A DNA stretch of 48,628 nt from the NCBI GenBank assembly GCA_040756995.1, contig JBFLYK010000047.1:1-48628 (forward strand), in the 5' to 3' direction. Under the pieces are notes generated by a model, which was not told where the DNA came from, did not search any database, and worked only from the letters and a program-made list of their open reading frames with translations. Both the position numbers and the translations under genes were made by a program. The DNA is from BP-133 sp040756995 (GTDB lineage Bacteria > Actinomycetota > Acidimicrobiia > IMCC26256 > BP-133). Shown here piece by piece: positions 9,210 to 18,017 of this stretch; the stretch's first letter is position 1, and each line of letters starts with the position of its first letter.

Positions 9210-10973
9210 TCAGCGGATCAGCGTCCCCGCCTTGGGCGGGATGGCGACGTACTCCTCGAGGTCCGGGGACAGCTTGAGTTCGCCGTTGCCGGAGATGTCG
9301 AGCTTGTAGGCCACGAACTGGGCGTGCTGCTGCTTCACGCCGCCGCCGCCGCTGATGGCGAACGGGTCGGCCTCCGGAGTGAAGAACACCCCGGTCAGGT
9401 CGAGTCCACTGCCGCCGGTGATCTTGTAGGCCGTGTGCGCCTCCGACCACAGGGACAGCGACTTGAACGGCCCCTCGCTGGGTGGTGACCAGACGGGGGC
9501 GGCGCCCGCGGTCTGCGAAATGGCGCCGCCCTTCTGGAACATCAGCGTGTGGTTCATCTGGAGTGTCCCCCCGCTGGCCTCGAGGCTGCCGTTGCGGAAG
9601 TAGGCCCAGGCGGCCTTCTGGCTGGAGGAGGAGAGGCAGGTGGTCGTGATGGCCATCAGGCAAGCGCTCGGAAGGTTCGACGTGGGGTTCGACGGGTTGA
9701 ATCGGAGCGAACCGGTGCCGGTCATCTTGACGCTTCCGTCGAAGACGACGTTGCCATTGAAGATCACGTTGGTGCTCGAGCCGATGTTCAGGGTGTTGCA
9801 GTCGACCCAGGTGTTGCCGTCAAAGACCAGCGTGCCCGTCGGTGGGTTGTTGCAGCTGTAGCGGCTGCTCCAGCGGACGAACGACGAGTTGACCGGCTGA
9901 CCGCTGGTCCCGATGGCGGCGGTGAACTGGTCGACGAACGGCGGGAGGTTGACGTCGACCGGGCAGTCGGCCATCGGAACGCCGTGGTAGGCGGGGTAGG
10001 CCGGGGTGAACACGTTCGGCCCCCGCTTGCAGTTGTAGCGCCAGTCGATCGGAGCGCGGGTGGCCCGCTCCAGGGCGGGCACCGGCTGCGGTGAGATGCT
10101 CCCGTTGTTGACGTCAGCCTGGTCGCAGGCGGTGCCGACGCAGGTCGTGGCATCGACCGGCAGGGCAAAGAGCGAGATGACACCGGGATTCACACCGGTG
10201 GTTGGTACAGCCTTGAGGAAGGTGCCGGTCCCGCCGGAGTCGAGGGTCTTCTGGTTCTGGTTGCACTGCGTCCCGTCCGAGTCGATGGTGGCGACGCCGG
10301 GGATCGGTGGGGATACGGACTCGTCTCCCAGCGTCAATTGGGCCCCACCGGTGATCGACAGGGACGTACAGCCGTAGGGGTCGAGGAGCCACAGGGCGGG
10401 GATCCGGCTGCCGCGGGAGTTGGTCATCTTCACGACGGCGGTGCGAGAGGTGCTGAGGCTCGTCTTACCGAAGATCCGCCCGAAGATGGCGCCGTCCGAG
10501 ATGCCAACTTTCACGCCCATCCGCTGGCAAGCCGTCCCGTCCCGTTTGCCGTTTCCGGTGAAGTTGGCGTCGGCCATGTCGGAGTCGAGGACCGGATACA
10601 TGAGCGTGACGGTGTAGCGGCCGGCCGTCGTGGTGGGCTTCGCTTGGACGTTTCCGCCGGTGACGTTGCAGTTCGTCAGAGCCACGTGGTGGCCGGGCTG
10701 GGTGCAGAAGCCCGAGGCGTTGATCTTGGGGGAGAGGTCCTTCACGTTGATGTTCAGGTAGGTGATGGCGTCGATGCAGGCCTGTGCGGGATCACCGGCG
10801 CTGAGGCTCTTGCCTCCGCCGAGCGCGGCGAGGTCGGCGATCGACTGGGCGCTGCGCCGGCTCGAGCGCTGCTGGCTGAGGTCGACGACGATGGCCGACA
10901 GCCCGAGCATCGAGACCATCAGCGCGGCGAACAGGACCAGGACGGCGCCGCGCTCGTCGCGTATCCGCTTCAC
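9210..10973 (-). CDS. tadG: TadG-like pilus assembly protein with Cys-rich beta-repeat ectodomain
   Basis: This 587-aa protein starts with a TadE/TadG-type class III signal: RIRDERG, then a hydrophobic helix (about residues 9-30), then a DLSQQRSSRRSAQSIADLAAL segment typical of TadG. Position +5 after the Gly is Leu instead of Glu, so processing by prepilin peptidase is uncertain. The large exported part contains about 14 cysteines and ends in short G/S/N-rich beta repeats resembling polymer-forming or beta-helix domains (FNGNVVFDGSVKMTGTGSL, ISGNGELKL). No VWA domain is visible, unlike many TadG proteins. The GTG start overlaps the tadE stop as GTGA, so the pair is translationally coupled. 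Confidence 0.82.
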   Translation of the reverse strand: MKRIRDERGAVLVLFAALMVSMLGLSAIVVDLSQQRSSRRSAQSIADLAALGGGKSLSAGDPAQACIDAITYLNINVKDLSPKINASGFCTQPGHHVALTNCNVTGGNVQAKPTTTAGRYTVTLMYPVLDSDMADANFTGNGKRDGTACQRMGVKVGISDGAIFGRIFGKTSLSTSRTAVVKMTNSRGSRIPALWLLDPYGCTSLSITGGAQLTLGDESVSPPIPGVATIDSDGTQCNQNQKTLDSGGTGTFLKAVPTTGVNPGVISLFALPVDATTCVGTACDQADVNNGSISPQPVPALERATRAPIDWRYNCKRGPNVFTPAYPAYHGVPMADCPVDVNLPPFVDQFTAAIGTSGQPVNSSFVRWSSRYSCNNPPTGTLVFDGNTWVDCNTLNIGSSTNVIFNGNVVFDGSVKMTGTGSLRFNPSNPTSNLPSACLMAITTTCLSSSSQKAAWAYFRNGSLEASGGTLQMNHTLMFQKGGAISQTAGAAPVWSPPSEGPFKSLSLWSEAHTAYKITGGSGLDLTGVFFTPEADPFAISGGGGVKQQHAQFVAYKLDISGNGELKLSPDLEEYVAIPPKAGTLIR

Positions 10974-11473
10974 TGTTCGAACTTCGCCGTGGCCTGGCTG
11001 GTCAGCGTGACGGGCATCTTGAAGAGCACGGCGTTGATCGAGTCGCCGGTCTTCCGGATCGCCACCTGGACCCGCTTGCCGGGGTCGTCGTTGCCGTCGC
11101 TGTAACACGTCCCGTTGGCGTTGGGACTGTTGGCCGAGAACCCGCTGCCGAGCACCGCCCCCGGGTTACCGCTCACCAGAGAGACGCAGACGTCGGCCGC
11201 CGTCACATCGCCGAACGCCCGCTCCACGACGACCGACTGCACCACCTGCGCCCACGTCTTCGTGCCACAGGGATTGGGCGAACCGCTGCACTGCAGCTGG
11301 GCAAGGGTCGCTCCGTAGCGAGCACCCTCGCGGGCGGCGTGCGTCAGGTCGATCTTGTGGTTGTAGGTCACAGCGGCCGTCACGATCCCGAAGGCCAGCA
11401 TCAGGACCAAGGGAAGGACCAGGGCGAACTCGACCAAAGCGGCGCCTCGTTCGCGGTTGCTCGTCGTCGGCAT
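10970..11473 (-). CDS. tadE: TadE-like pseudopilin
   Basis: This 167-aa pseudopilin has the prepilin motif RERG-AALVEFAL with Glu at +5, followed by a hydrophobic helix, then a periplasmic-type domain with four cysteines. TadE proteins are processed by the prepilin peptidase and support Flp pilus assembly. The ATG at 11473 is preceded by AAGGGA on the minus strand; a longer frame from 11521 lacks a plausible N-terminus. It is first in a two-gene unit with tadG and is divergent from cpaB (11720), so the 246-bp space between them probably holds both promoters. Confidence 0.88.
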   Translation of the reverse strand: MPTTSNRERGAALVEFALVLPLVLMLAFGIVTAAVTYNHKIDLTHAAREGARYGATLAQLQCSGSPNPCGTKTWAQVVQSVVVERAFGDVTAADVCVSLVSGNPGAVLGSGFSANSPNANGTCYSDGNDDPGKRVQVAIRKTGDSINAVLFKMPVTLTSQATAKFEQ

Positions 11474-11719
11474 ACGGTCCCTTCGAGCGCGCGCCGCCGA
11501 TGATTGAGGCGGGGCCGACACGTTCGCCCGCTAGAGGCGCGACCGGGTTACTTCTCGGACGCCAGGGTCGGGGTCAGGTCGGCCAGTGACGCCGAGACCA
11601 GGGCGAAGGGCATCTCCGGCCGCACAACGGTCTTTGCGAGTGAGGGGGGGCGCGGTCCTGCGAATTCCGTGCCGACAACCCCATCCAAGACACTCGGAGA
11701 CGTTCAGCGAGGTAACGCC
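11474..11719. other. Divergent intergenic region of Tad locus 1
   Basis: This 246-bp spacer separates tadE (minus) and cpaB (plus). It holds the ribosome sites of both genes (AAGGGA for tadE; GAGG at 11709-11712 for cpaB). A frame open through it on the plus strand (from 11504) does not read like a protein. I see no strong inverted repeat, and the GATAG/YCATT element of Tad locus 2 is absent. Confidence 0.6.
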
Positions 11720-12490
11720 GTGGGCAATCGCAGGATGCTGATACTGGTCATCGCCGTGGCGTTGGCCGGCCTGACCGCATTCCTCACCTTCAACTACGCC
11801 AATTCCGCCGACGAGCGGGCCTTCAAGGACGCCGAGCTCGTCTCGGTCTTGCTGGTGAAGAAGGACATCCCCAAGGGCTTTCCCGGCGACCGGGCGCTCG
11901 ACGAGGGCTACGTCAGCCGGGAGTCGATTCCCCGCAAGTTCTTCCCGGCCAAGGCGATCACCAACGCCCAGTCCCTCCGGGGCCAGGTGGCGCTGGCCCC
12001 GCTGTCGCCCGGGGTGCCGGTGGTCGACGGCAGCTTCGTCGAACCCCGGCTGGCGCAGGAGTCGTTCGCCCAGCGGCTCGCGAAGGGCATGCAGGCGGTG
12101 ACACTGGCCGTGAGCGACGTGCAGGGTGTCGCCCGCCTCGTGGTGCCGGGCGATCACGTCAATCTCATGGTGACCCTCGACGGTGAGGGCCCGGGCGCCG
12201 CAGCCGGCGGAGGGAAGCAGACGCAGTTCGTCCTGCAGAACATCGAGGTGCTCGCCGTCGGGAACACGACGACGATCCAGCCGGGCGAGCAGGCGGTCCA
12301 GGCCCAGGACCTCCAGGCCGGGCAGGCCAAGACGGTTGACTCGGGCCTGATGACGTTCGCCGTTCCGGCGCTCGACGCCGAGCGCGTCGTGCACGCCAAC
12401 GAGATCGGCACGATCCACCTGACCCTCGTCCCGCCGGACTTCGCGCCGGCCCCGGTTGCGCCGGTGAACCGTGGCAATCTCTTCTCCTAA
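11720..12490 (+). CDS. cpaB: Flp pilus assembly protein CpaB/RcpC
   Basis: This 256-aa protein has a short cytoplasmic N-terminus, one membrane helix (about residues 6-24), a SAF domain (about 40-105, with VKKDIPKG and the conserved hydrophobic/Gly pattern) and the RcpC/CpaB C-terminal domain (VPGDHVNLMVT through AERVVHANEIGTIHLTLVP). Family members help form the envelope conduit of Flp pili and are thought to bind cell wall through SAF. The GTG start is supported by GAGG 7 nt upstream. Its 3' end overlaps cpaE by 20 bp, indicating an operon with cpaE, cpaF, tadB and tadC. Confidence 0.92.
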   Translation: MGNRRMLILVIAVALAGLTAFLTFNYANSADERAFKDAELVSVLLVKKDIPKGFPGDRALDEGYVSRESIPRKFFPAKAITNAQSLRGQVALAPLSPGVPVVDGSFVEPRLAQESFAQRLAKGMQAVTLAVSDVQGVARLVVPGDHVNLMVTLDGEGPGAAAGGGKQTQFVLQNIEVLAVGNTTTIQPGEQAVQAQDLQAGQAKTVDSGLMTFAVPALDAERVVHANEIGTIHLTLVPPDFAPAPVAPVNRGNLFS

Positions 12491-13736
12491 TTTGTCTTGG
12501 GGTACACCCCCCAACCCCCGGGGTGAGGGTGGCCCGCCGGCGGTCGAGGGTGAATCCCTCGCCCTGGTGGTGGTCGACCCTGACCCGAAGCTGCGGACCC
12601 GTCTCGCCCTGCAGCTGGGTGAGGACGCCGACGTCGTCACCTACTCCGAGATTGCCGCGCTGGCCGAGTACCAGCCTCCCGGCCGCCCGATCGTGGTGGT
12701 GTTCGGGCCGGGCCTGGCCGACGGCCCGGGGCTGGCCGACATCGAGCGGTTCACCCGGGCCCGGCCGGAGGTCGGCGCCATCCTCGTCGCCGCCGAGCTG
12801 TCGACCAGCCTGCTGCAGCAGGCACTGCGCTCGGGAATCCGTGACGTCCTCGGCGCGCCCACCGAGGCGACGTCGCTTACCGAGTCGGTGGAGCGGGTGG
12901 CCCAGACGCTGACGATGGTGCCGACGGGCGGGGGTTCGGCCGATGACGCTTCGTCGCTCGGCCGCGTCATCACCGTGTCGTCGACGAAGGGCGGATCGGG
13001 CAAGAGCGTGGTGGCCACGAACCTGGCCGCGGCCGTGGCCCGGAAGTCGTCCCGGCCCGTGGTGCTCGTCGACGCCGATCTGCAGTTCGGCGACGTGGCG
13101 GTCATGATGCGCCTCGTCACCCCTCACACCCTCGTCGACGCCGTGTCGGCGCAGGGGCGGCTCGACGCCCAGTACCTGCAGAGCCTCCTCGTCCGGCACG
13201 ATCCGAGCGGCCTGCTGGTGCTGCCGGCGCCGCTCGAGCCGTCGTTCGCCGAGCGCGTGACGGCGCTGGACATCACCCGCATCATCGAGATCCTGCAGTC
13301 CTTCTGCGCCTACGTGGTGATCGACACGCCGGCGCAGTTCAACGACGTGGTGATCGCGCTCATCGAACAGTCCGACGACATCGTGATGGTGACGGGCCTC
13401 GACATCCCGAGCATCAAGAACACCAAGCTCGGGCTGCAGACCCTGCGCCTCCTCGAAGTTGGCGAGGAGAAGATCAACCTGCTCATCAACCGGGCCGACG
13501 CCAGGGTGCAGCTCGACGTGACGGAAGTCGAGCGCACGCTGGGCCTGCGGGCCGCGGCGCTGATCCCGAGCGACATCGTCGTGCCGCAGTCGGTCAACAA
13601 AGGGGTTCCGGTCGTCCTCGACGTTCCTCGCTCTGAAGTGGCCCAGTCATTCGAGTTGCTCGCCGAGCGGTTCACCGGCGCGGCGCCCTCTCCGGCACCG
13701 GTCAAGAAGGGCCGGTCGCTCTTCGCCCGGTCGTAG
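12471..13736 (+). CDS. cpaE: CpaE/TadZ-like localisation ATPase
   Basis: This 421-aa protein has a degenerate receiver-like N-terminal domain (about 28-145) lacking the phospho-acceptor pattern and a MinD/ParA-type ATPase domain. The deviant Walker A is intact as STKGGSGKS (171-179) with signature Lys173; Walker A' appears in VLVDADLQFGD and Walker B in YVVIDTPA. TadZ/CpaE proteins place the pilus machine at the cell pole. The GTG start overlaps the end of cpaB by 20 bp. It differs from the two CpaE proteins of locus 2, in which the signature lysine is replaced. Confidence 0.9.
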   Translation: MAISSPNLSWGTPPNPRGEGGPPAVEGESLALVVVDPDPKLRTRLALQLGEDADVVTYSEIAALAEYQPPGRPIVVVFGPGLADGPGLADIERFTRARPEVGAILVAAELSTSLLQQALRSGIRDVLGAPTEATSLTESVERVAQTLTMVPTGGGSADDASSLGRVITVSSTKGGSGKSVVATNLAAAVARKSSRPVVLVDADLQFGDVAVMMRLVTPHTLVDAVSAQGRLDAQYLQSLLVRHDPSGLLVLPAPLEPSFAERVTALDITRIIEILQSFCAYVVIDTPAQFNDVVIALIEQSDDIVMVTGLDIPSIKNTKLGLQTLRLLEVGEEKINLLINRADARVQLDVTEVERTLGLRAAALIPSDIVVPQSVNKGVPVVLDVPRSEVAQSFELLAERFTGAAPSPAPVKKGRSLFARS

Positions 13737-13773
13737 CGTCCACTGGATTTCAAGAAGGCAGGAAGGATCATCG

Positions 13774-15132
13774 ATGTCGCTCTACCAACGGCTCCACGAG
13801 GTGCAGCGCAGTGAGTCGCCTGAGTTGGGCCGGGATCCCGTCCTCGATGAGCTCCGCCAGAGGGTCCACCACCTGCTGATCGACGAGGTCGGGCCGCTGC
13901 TCTACGACCGGCGCATCGGCGAAGACGAGCTGCGCCGCCAGCTGCAGGAGCACCTCAAGGTGATCCTCGGCCGGGAGCGGGTGCCGCTGTCCACGGCGGA
14001 TAGGACGCAGCTGGTCCAGGACCTGACCGACGACGTCCTCGGCTACGGGCCCATCAGCGGGCTGCTGGCCGATCCCGACGTCAACGAGGTCATGGTCAAC
14101 GGGCCGAGCCGGGTCTACATCGAGCGCAACGGCAAGATCGTGAAGTCCGGGGCGTCGTTCATCGACGAGAACCACCTCAGGCGGATCATCGAGAAGATCG
14201 TGGCCCAGGTCGGGCGCCGGGTCGACGAGGCGAACCCGATGGTCGACGCCCGCCTGCCCGACGGCTCCCGGGTCAACGCCGTCATCTCCCCGCTGGCCAT
14301 CGGCGGGCCGTTCCTCACGATCCGGAAGTTCGCCACCGATCCGTTCACCGTTGACGACCTGATCAACTTCGGGTCGTTCTCCCGCACGGTGGCCCAGTTC
14401 CTCGACGCCTGCGTGAAGGGCCGACTGAACATCATCGTCAGCGGAGGTACCGGCACCGGTAAGACCACGGCGTTGAACGTGCTGTCGTCGTTCATCCCCC
14501 ACGACGAGCGCATCGTGACCGTGGAGGATGCCAAGGAGCTCCAGCTCCACCAGGAGCATGTGCTGTCGCTGGAGTCCCGCCCGCCGAACATCGAAGGGAA
14601 GGGCGAGGTCCGCATCCGGGACCTGGTCCGCAACACACTGCGGATGCGGCCCGACCGCATCGTGGTCGGGGAGTGCCGGGGCGGCGAGGCCCTCGACATG
14701 CTGCAGGCCATGAACACGGGCCACGACGGGTCGATCACCACCGTCCACTCCAACTCGCCACGGGACACGCTGGCCCGCATCGAGACCATGGTGCTGATGG
14801 CCGGCATGGATCTGCCGGTCCGGGCCATCCGGGAGCAGATGGCGTCGGCCATCGACCTCATCGTGCACCTGACCCGGCTGCGGGACGGTACCCGGCGGGT
14901 GACGCACGTCAGTGAGGTGCAGGGCATGGAGGGAGACGTGATCGTCCTCCAGGACCTCTTCCTGTTCGACTTCGGGATGGGCGTCGACGAGAACGGCCGG
15001 TTCCTCGGACACCTGAAGAGCACCGGCATCCGGCCCAAGTTCGGCGAGCGCCTGGCCGACCACGGGATCCGGCTCCGACCGGAGATCTTCGCCCAGGAAC
15101 CCTTCGCCCGCCGTATGAGTGGGGCGCGATGA
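13774..15132 (+). CDS. cpaF: CpaF/TadA assembly ATPase, Tad locus 1
   Basis: This 452-aa secretion ATPase of the VirB11/PilB superfamily powers Flp pilus extension (and possibly retraction) from the cytoplasmic face. Walker A is GGTGTGKT (224-231), the Asp box is near TVEDAKELQL, Walker B near RPDRIVVGECRGGEALDML, and the His box is TTVHSNSP. The N-terminal domain contains the family block LGYGPISGLLADPDVNEVMV. The ATG at 13774 follows AGGAAGGAT. Its stop overlaps the ATG of the VWA-TadB gene by 4 bp. It is shorter at the N-terminus than the locus-2 CpaF. Confidence 0.96.
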   Translation: MSLYQRLHEVQRSESPELGRDPVLDELRQRVHHLLIDEVGPLLYDRRIGEDELRRQLQEHLKVILGRERVPLSTADRTQLVQDLTDDVLGYGPISGLLADPDVNEVMVNGPSRVYIERNGKIVKSGASFIDENHLRRIIEKIVAQVGRRVDEANPMVDARLPDGSRVNAVISPLAIGGPFLTIRKFATDPFTVDDLINFGSFSRTVAQFLDACVKGRLNIIVSGGTGTGKTTALNVLSSFIPHDERIVTVEDAKELQLHQEHVLSLESRPPNIEGKGEVRIRDLVRNTLRMRPDRIVVGECRGGEALDMLQAMNTGHDGSITTVHSNSPRDTLARIETMVLMAGMDLPVRAIREQMASAIDLIVHLTRLRDGTRRVTHVSEVQGMEGDVIVLQDLFLFDFGMGVDENGRFLGHLKSTGIRPKFGERLADHGIRLRPEIFAQEPFARRMSGAR

Positions 15133-17036
15133 AGCGGGCACTACTGGCGCTGGGCGCGGCGACGGCCGCGCTGCTGAGCCTGCCGGGCACGGCGTGGGCC
15201 GATGCGTCGGCCATCCGCAACGTCGACACGACCGAGTTCCCGACCGTCCGCCTCGAGGTGCGCGTCTCGGGCCCGGCCCCCGACCTCAACGACTTCCACC
15301 TGCGGGAGAACGGTGTGGTGGTGCCGGACGGGAACCTCACCGTCCGGTCGCTGCGCCAGAGCACCCGTCCGGTCGGCACCGTGCTCGTCATCGACACCTC
15401 GGGGTCGATGGCGACCCGAGGCGCCCTGAACCAGGCCAAGACGGCCGCCCGCCAGTTCGTGGCCGGCCGGGCTGAGAACGAGTGGACGGCGGTCGTCTCC
15501 TTCTCCAGTACCCCCGTCATCCGGTCCAACTTCACCCAGGACGCGGCGGCCCTCAACGCGGCGATCGACTCGCTGCAGGCGGTCGGCGAGACCGCCTTGT
15601 GGGACGGGATCAGCATGGCCGCCCACCTCTACGACCAGCGCCCGGACCTGCAGCCCAACGTCGTGCTCCTGTCGGACGGCGCCGACTCGATCAGCAGCGG
15701 CACCGAGCAGCAGGCGATCTCGGCGCTGAACGCCGCCCGTGCCACCCTGTTCGCGGTGGGCATCGCATCGACCGAGTTCGACCCCGCCCGCCTGAACGGC
15801 CTGGTCGGCGCGGCCGGCGGCACGGTGACGACCAGCGGCGATCCCGCTGACCTCAGCGCCCAGTTCACGAAGATCCGCAACGCCATCGAGAACCAGTACG
15901 AGATCACCTACCAATCGAAGTCGGACGGGGGCTCGCTGGCCCTCGACCTCACCGCAGGCGAAACGAGGCTCTCGGCCCAGACACGGGCCGGGACGACGGG
16001 CACCGCCGCCGCCCCCACGGCCGTCGTCGGCTCCGGCGGCCTGTTCCGCTCCGGGGCGGCGAAGGTGCTGCTGCTGGTGCTGGCCGCGGCGACGGCCGCC
16101 GTGCTGGGCTTCGCCCTGCTCCAGATCTTCGGGACGCGCACCGACACGCTCCACAGCCGGCTCAGCCCCTACGCCGGGATGAGTCCGGCGGAGGACGATG
16201 CCGCCGGTGCCGCACCCGGGGCGGGGCTGGTCGAGACCAGCCTGGTGCGGCGGGCCGTCGGGCTCACGTCGAAGGTGGCCGGTCGCGGCGACCTGCTGCT
16301 CAAGGTCGAGCATCTGCTGGAGCAGGCGAACCTGCCGCTGCGGCCGGCGGAGGCCCTGTTCTTCTACGGCGCCGGCGTCACGCTGGTGGGTCTGGCGGCG
16401 GTGCTGGCTGCCCCCTCGATTGCCGTCGGGCTGATCTTCGCCGGCCTGGTGGCCGTGGCACCGGTCATCGTGGTCCGCCAGCTGCGCAAGCGGCGGTTGA
16501 AGGCGTTCGAAGCGCAGCTGCCCGACACGCTCAACCTCCTGGCCGGTTCACTGCGGGCGGGGTACTCGTTCCTGCAGGGGCTGGAGGCCGTGGTCCAGGA
16601 GACGTCGGATCCGATGGGCCGGGAGCTGCGCCGGGTGCTGGCGGAGGCCCGCCTCGGCCGTCCGCTGGAGGACGCCCTGGGCGACGTCGCCGTTCGCATG
16701 GAGAGCCGCGACTTCGACTGGTCGGTGCTGGCCATCCGCATCCAGCGGGAGGTCGGCGGCAATCTGGCCGAGCTCCTCCAGACGGTGGCCGAGACGATGA
16801 CCCAGCGCAGCCGGCTGCGGGGTGAGGTGCGGGCGCTGACGGCCGAGGGCCGCATCTCCGGGATCATCATGGGTCTGCTGCCCGTCGGGCTCGGCCTGTT
16901 CATGTTCACCGCTTCGCCGGATTACATCGATGACCTGTTCGGCTCCGTGGCGGGCTGGGCCATGGTGGTCGGCTCGGCGGTGATGGCGGCCGCCGGCTTC
17001 GCCTGGATCCAGAAGATCATCAAGATCGAGGTCTGA
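15129..17036 (+). CDS. tadB: Fusion protein: secreted VWA domain + TadB platform protein
   Basis: This 635-aa protein joins two normally separate modules. Residues 1-25 form a signal peptide ending TAWADA. A von Willebrand A domain (about 84-265) has a complete MIDAS: DTSGS (D89, S91, S93), T155 and D183. A membrane helix (about 311-333) follows, and from about residue 385 a TadB-type T2SF domain with two N-terminal helices, the LPDTLNLLAGSLRAGYS block and C-terminal helices. TadB is an inner-membrane platform protein for the CpaF motor. The ATG overlaps cpaF by 4 bp and tadC follows after 3 nt. I infer that the VWA domain faces outward and binds a matrix or pilus ligand; in other Tad systems a VWA domain is often carried by TadG, which lacks it here. 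Confidence 0.9.
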   Translation: MKRALLALGAATAALLSLPGTAWADASAIRNVDTTEFPTVRLEVRVSGPAPDLNDFHLRENGVVVPDGNLTVRSLRQSTRPVGTVLVIDTSGSMATRGALNQAKTAARQFVAGRAENEWTAVVSFSSTPVIRSNFTQDAAALNAAIDSLQAVGETALWDGISMAAHLYDQRPDLQPNVVLLSDGADSISSGTEQQAISALNAARATLFAVGIASTEFDPARLNGLVGAAGGTVTTSGDPADLSAQFTKIRNAIENQYEITYQSKSDGGSLALDLTAGETRLSAQTRAGTTGTAAAPTAVVGSGGLFRSGAAKVLLLVLAAATAAVLGFALLQIFGTRTDTLHSRLSPYAGMSPAEDDAAGAAPGAGLVETSLVRRAVGLTSKVAGRGDLLLKVEHLLEQANLPLRPAEALFFYGAGVTLVGLAAVLAAPSIAVGLIFAGLVAVAPVIVVRQLRKRRLKAFEAQLPDTLNLLAGSLRAGYSFLQGLEAVVQETSDPMGRELRRVLAEARLGRPLEDALGDVAVRMESRDFDWSVLAIRIQREVGGNLAELLQTVAETMTQRSRLRGEVRALTAEGRISGIIMGLLPVGLGLFMFTASPDYIDDLFGSVAGWAMVVGSAVMAAAGFAWIQKIIKIEV

Positions 17037-17039
17037 CGC

Positions 17040-17960
17040 ATGCTTCTCATCGCCGTAGGCGGGATGTTCCTCGCCGTGCTGGTGGCCACGATCGTGTTCC
17101 TCTCCGCCGGGGAGGACCGCCGCGACGTGCGCGACGCCCTGCGCAACCTGGCCGACTACGAGCTCCCGTCGAACATGCGGGAGCAGGAGATGCTCAAGTC
17201 GATCCAGGAGAGGGTGCTGGCGCCGTTCGCGGCCAAGGCTGGTCAGCTGCTGGGGCGGTTCACGCCGGCCGGATACCGGGAGGCCGTGCGGGACAAGTTG
17301 CTGGCCGCCGGGTCTCCGGCCGGTCTCGACGTCGACCGGTTTATGACGCTCAAGCTGCTCGGGGCCTGCTCGATCGTCTTCTGGCCCTGGTTCGCCTTCA
17401 AGTTCGCGGCCCTGGGCGGCTTCTACGGCCTGATCGTGACCGGACTCCTGTGGGGCATCTGCTTCTTCGGGCCGGACGTCTGGGTTCAGCGCAAGACCGA
17501 TCAGCGCCAGTACGAGATCGCCACCCGGCTGCCCGATGTCCTCGACCTGCTGGTGATCTCGGTGGAAGCCGGCCTCGGCTTCGAGCAGGCCATCGACCGC
17601 ACCGTCGACGCCGTGCCGGGAGCCCTGGCCGACGAGTTCCGCCGCATGCTGCAGGAGACCCGCATGGGCGCCAGCCGGGCGGACGCGCTGCGAGCGATGG
17701 ACGAACGGTGCCAGGTACCCGAGCTGCGCTCGTTCATCCTGGCCATGCTGCAGGCCGACACGTTCGGCGTGTCGATCGGCCGGATGCTCCGGGCGCAGGC
17801 CGACGACATGCGGATCCGCCGTCGCCAGCGGGCCCAGGAAGCGGCCCAGAAGGCGCCGGTGAAGATGCTGTTCCCCTTGATCTTCTGCATCTTCCCGAGC
17901 CTGTTCGTGGTCATCCTCGGCCCGGCGGTCCTGCAGATCACGAGGTCCGGGCTGGCCTGA
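17040..17960 (+). CDS. tadC: TadC platform protein, Tad locus 1
   Basis: This 306-aa T2SF-family inner-membrane protein has one N-terminal helix, a middle pair of helices (about 105-150), the cytoplasmic block LPDVLDLLVISVEAGLGFEQA and a C-terminal helix ending near FVVILGPAVLQI. With TadB it forms the platform turned by the CpaF ATPase. The ATG is 3 nt past the tadB stop, so it is the last gene of the cpaB-cpaE-cpaF-tadB-tadC operon; no obvious terminator hairpin follows in the 57 nt before the next gene. Confidence 0.93.
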   Translation: MLLIAVGGMFLAVLVATIVFLSAGEDRRDVRDALRNLADYELPSNMREQEMLKSIQERVLAPFAAKAGQLLGRFTPAGYREAVRDKLLAAGSPAGLDVDRFMTLKLLGACSIVFWPWFAFKFAALGGFYGLIVTGLLWGICFFGPDVWVQRKTDQRQYEIATRLPDVLDLLVISVEAGLGFEQAIDRTVDAVPGALADEFRRMLQETRMGASRADALRAMDERCQVPELRSFILAMLQADTFGVSIGRMLRAQADDMRIRRRQRAQEAAQKAPVKMLFPLIFCIFPSLFVVILGPAVLQITRSGLA

Positions 17961-18017
17961 GACCGGTGGCGGGCGGGGGCGCCCGGTGTCGGCCGGCGGC
18001 AGTGGAAGACTGTCGCC

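Noticed and set aside
9192..9222. Short direct repeats TCAGCGC after rpsA, with a related GCTCAGCGCTC at 20165-20175
   Set aside because: Too short and near genome composition to be called an attachment site or insertion scar.
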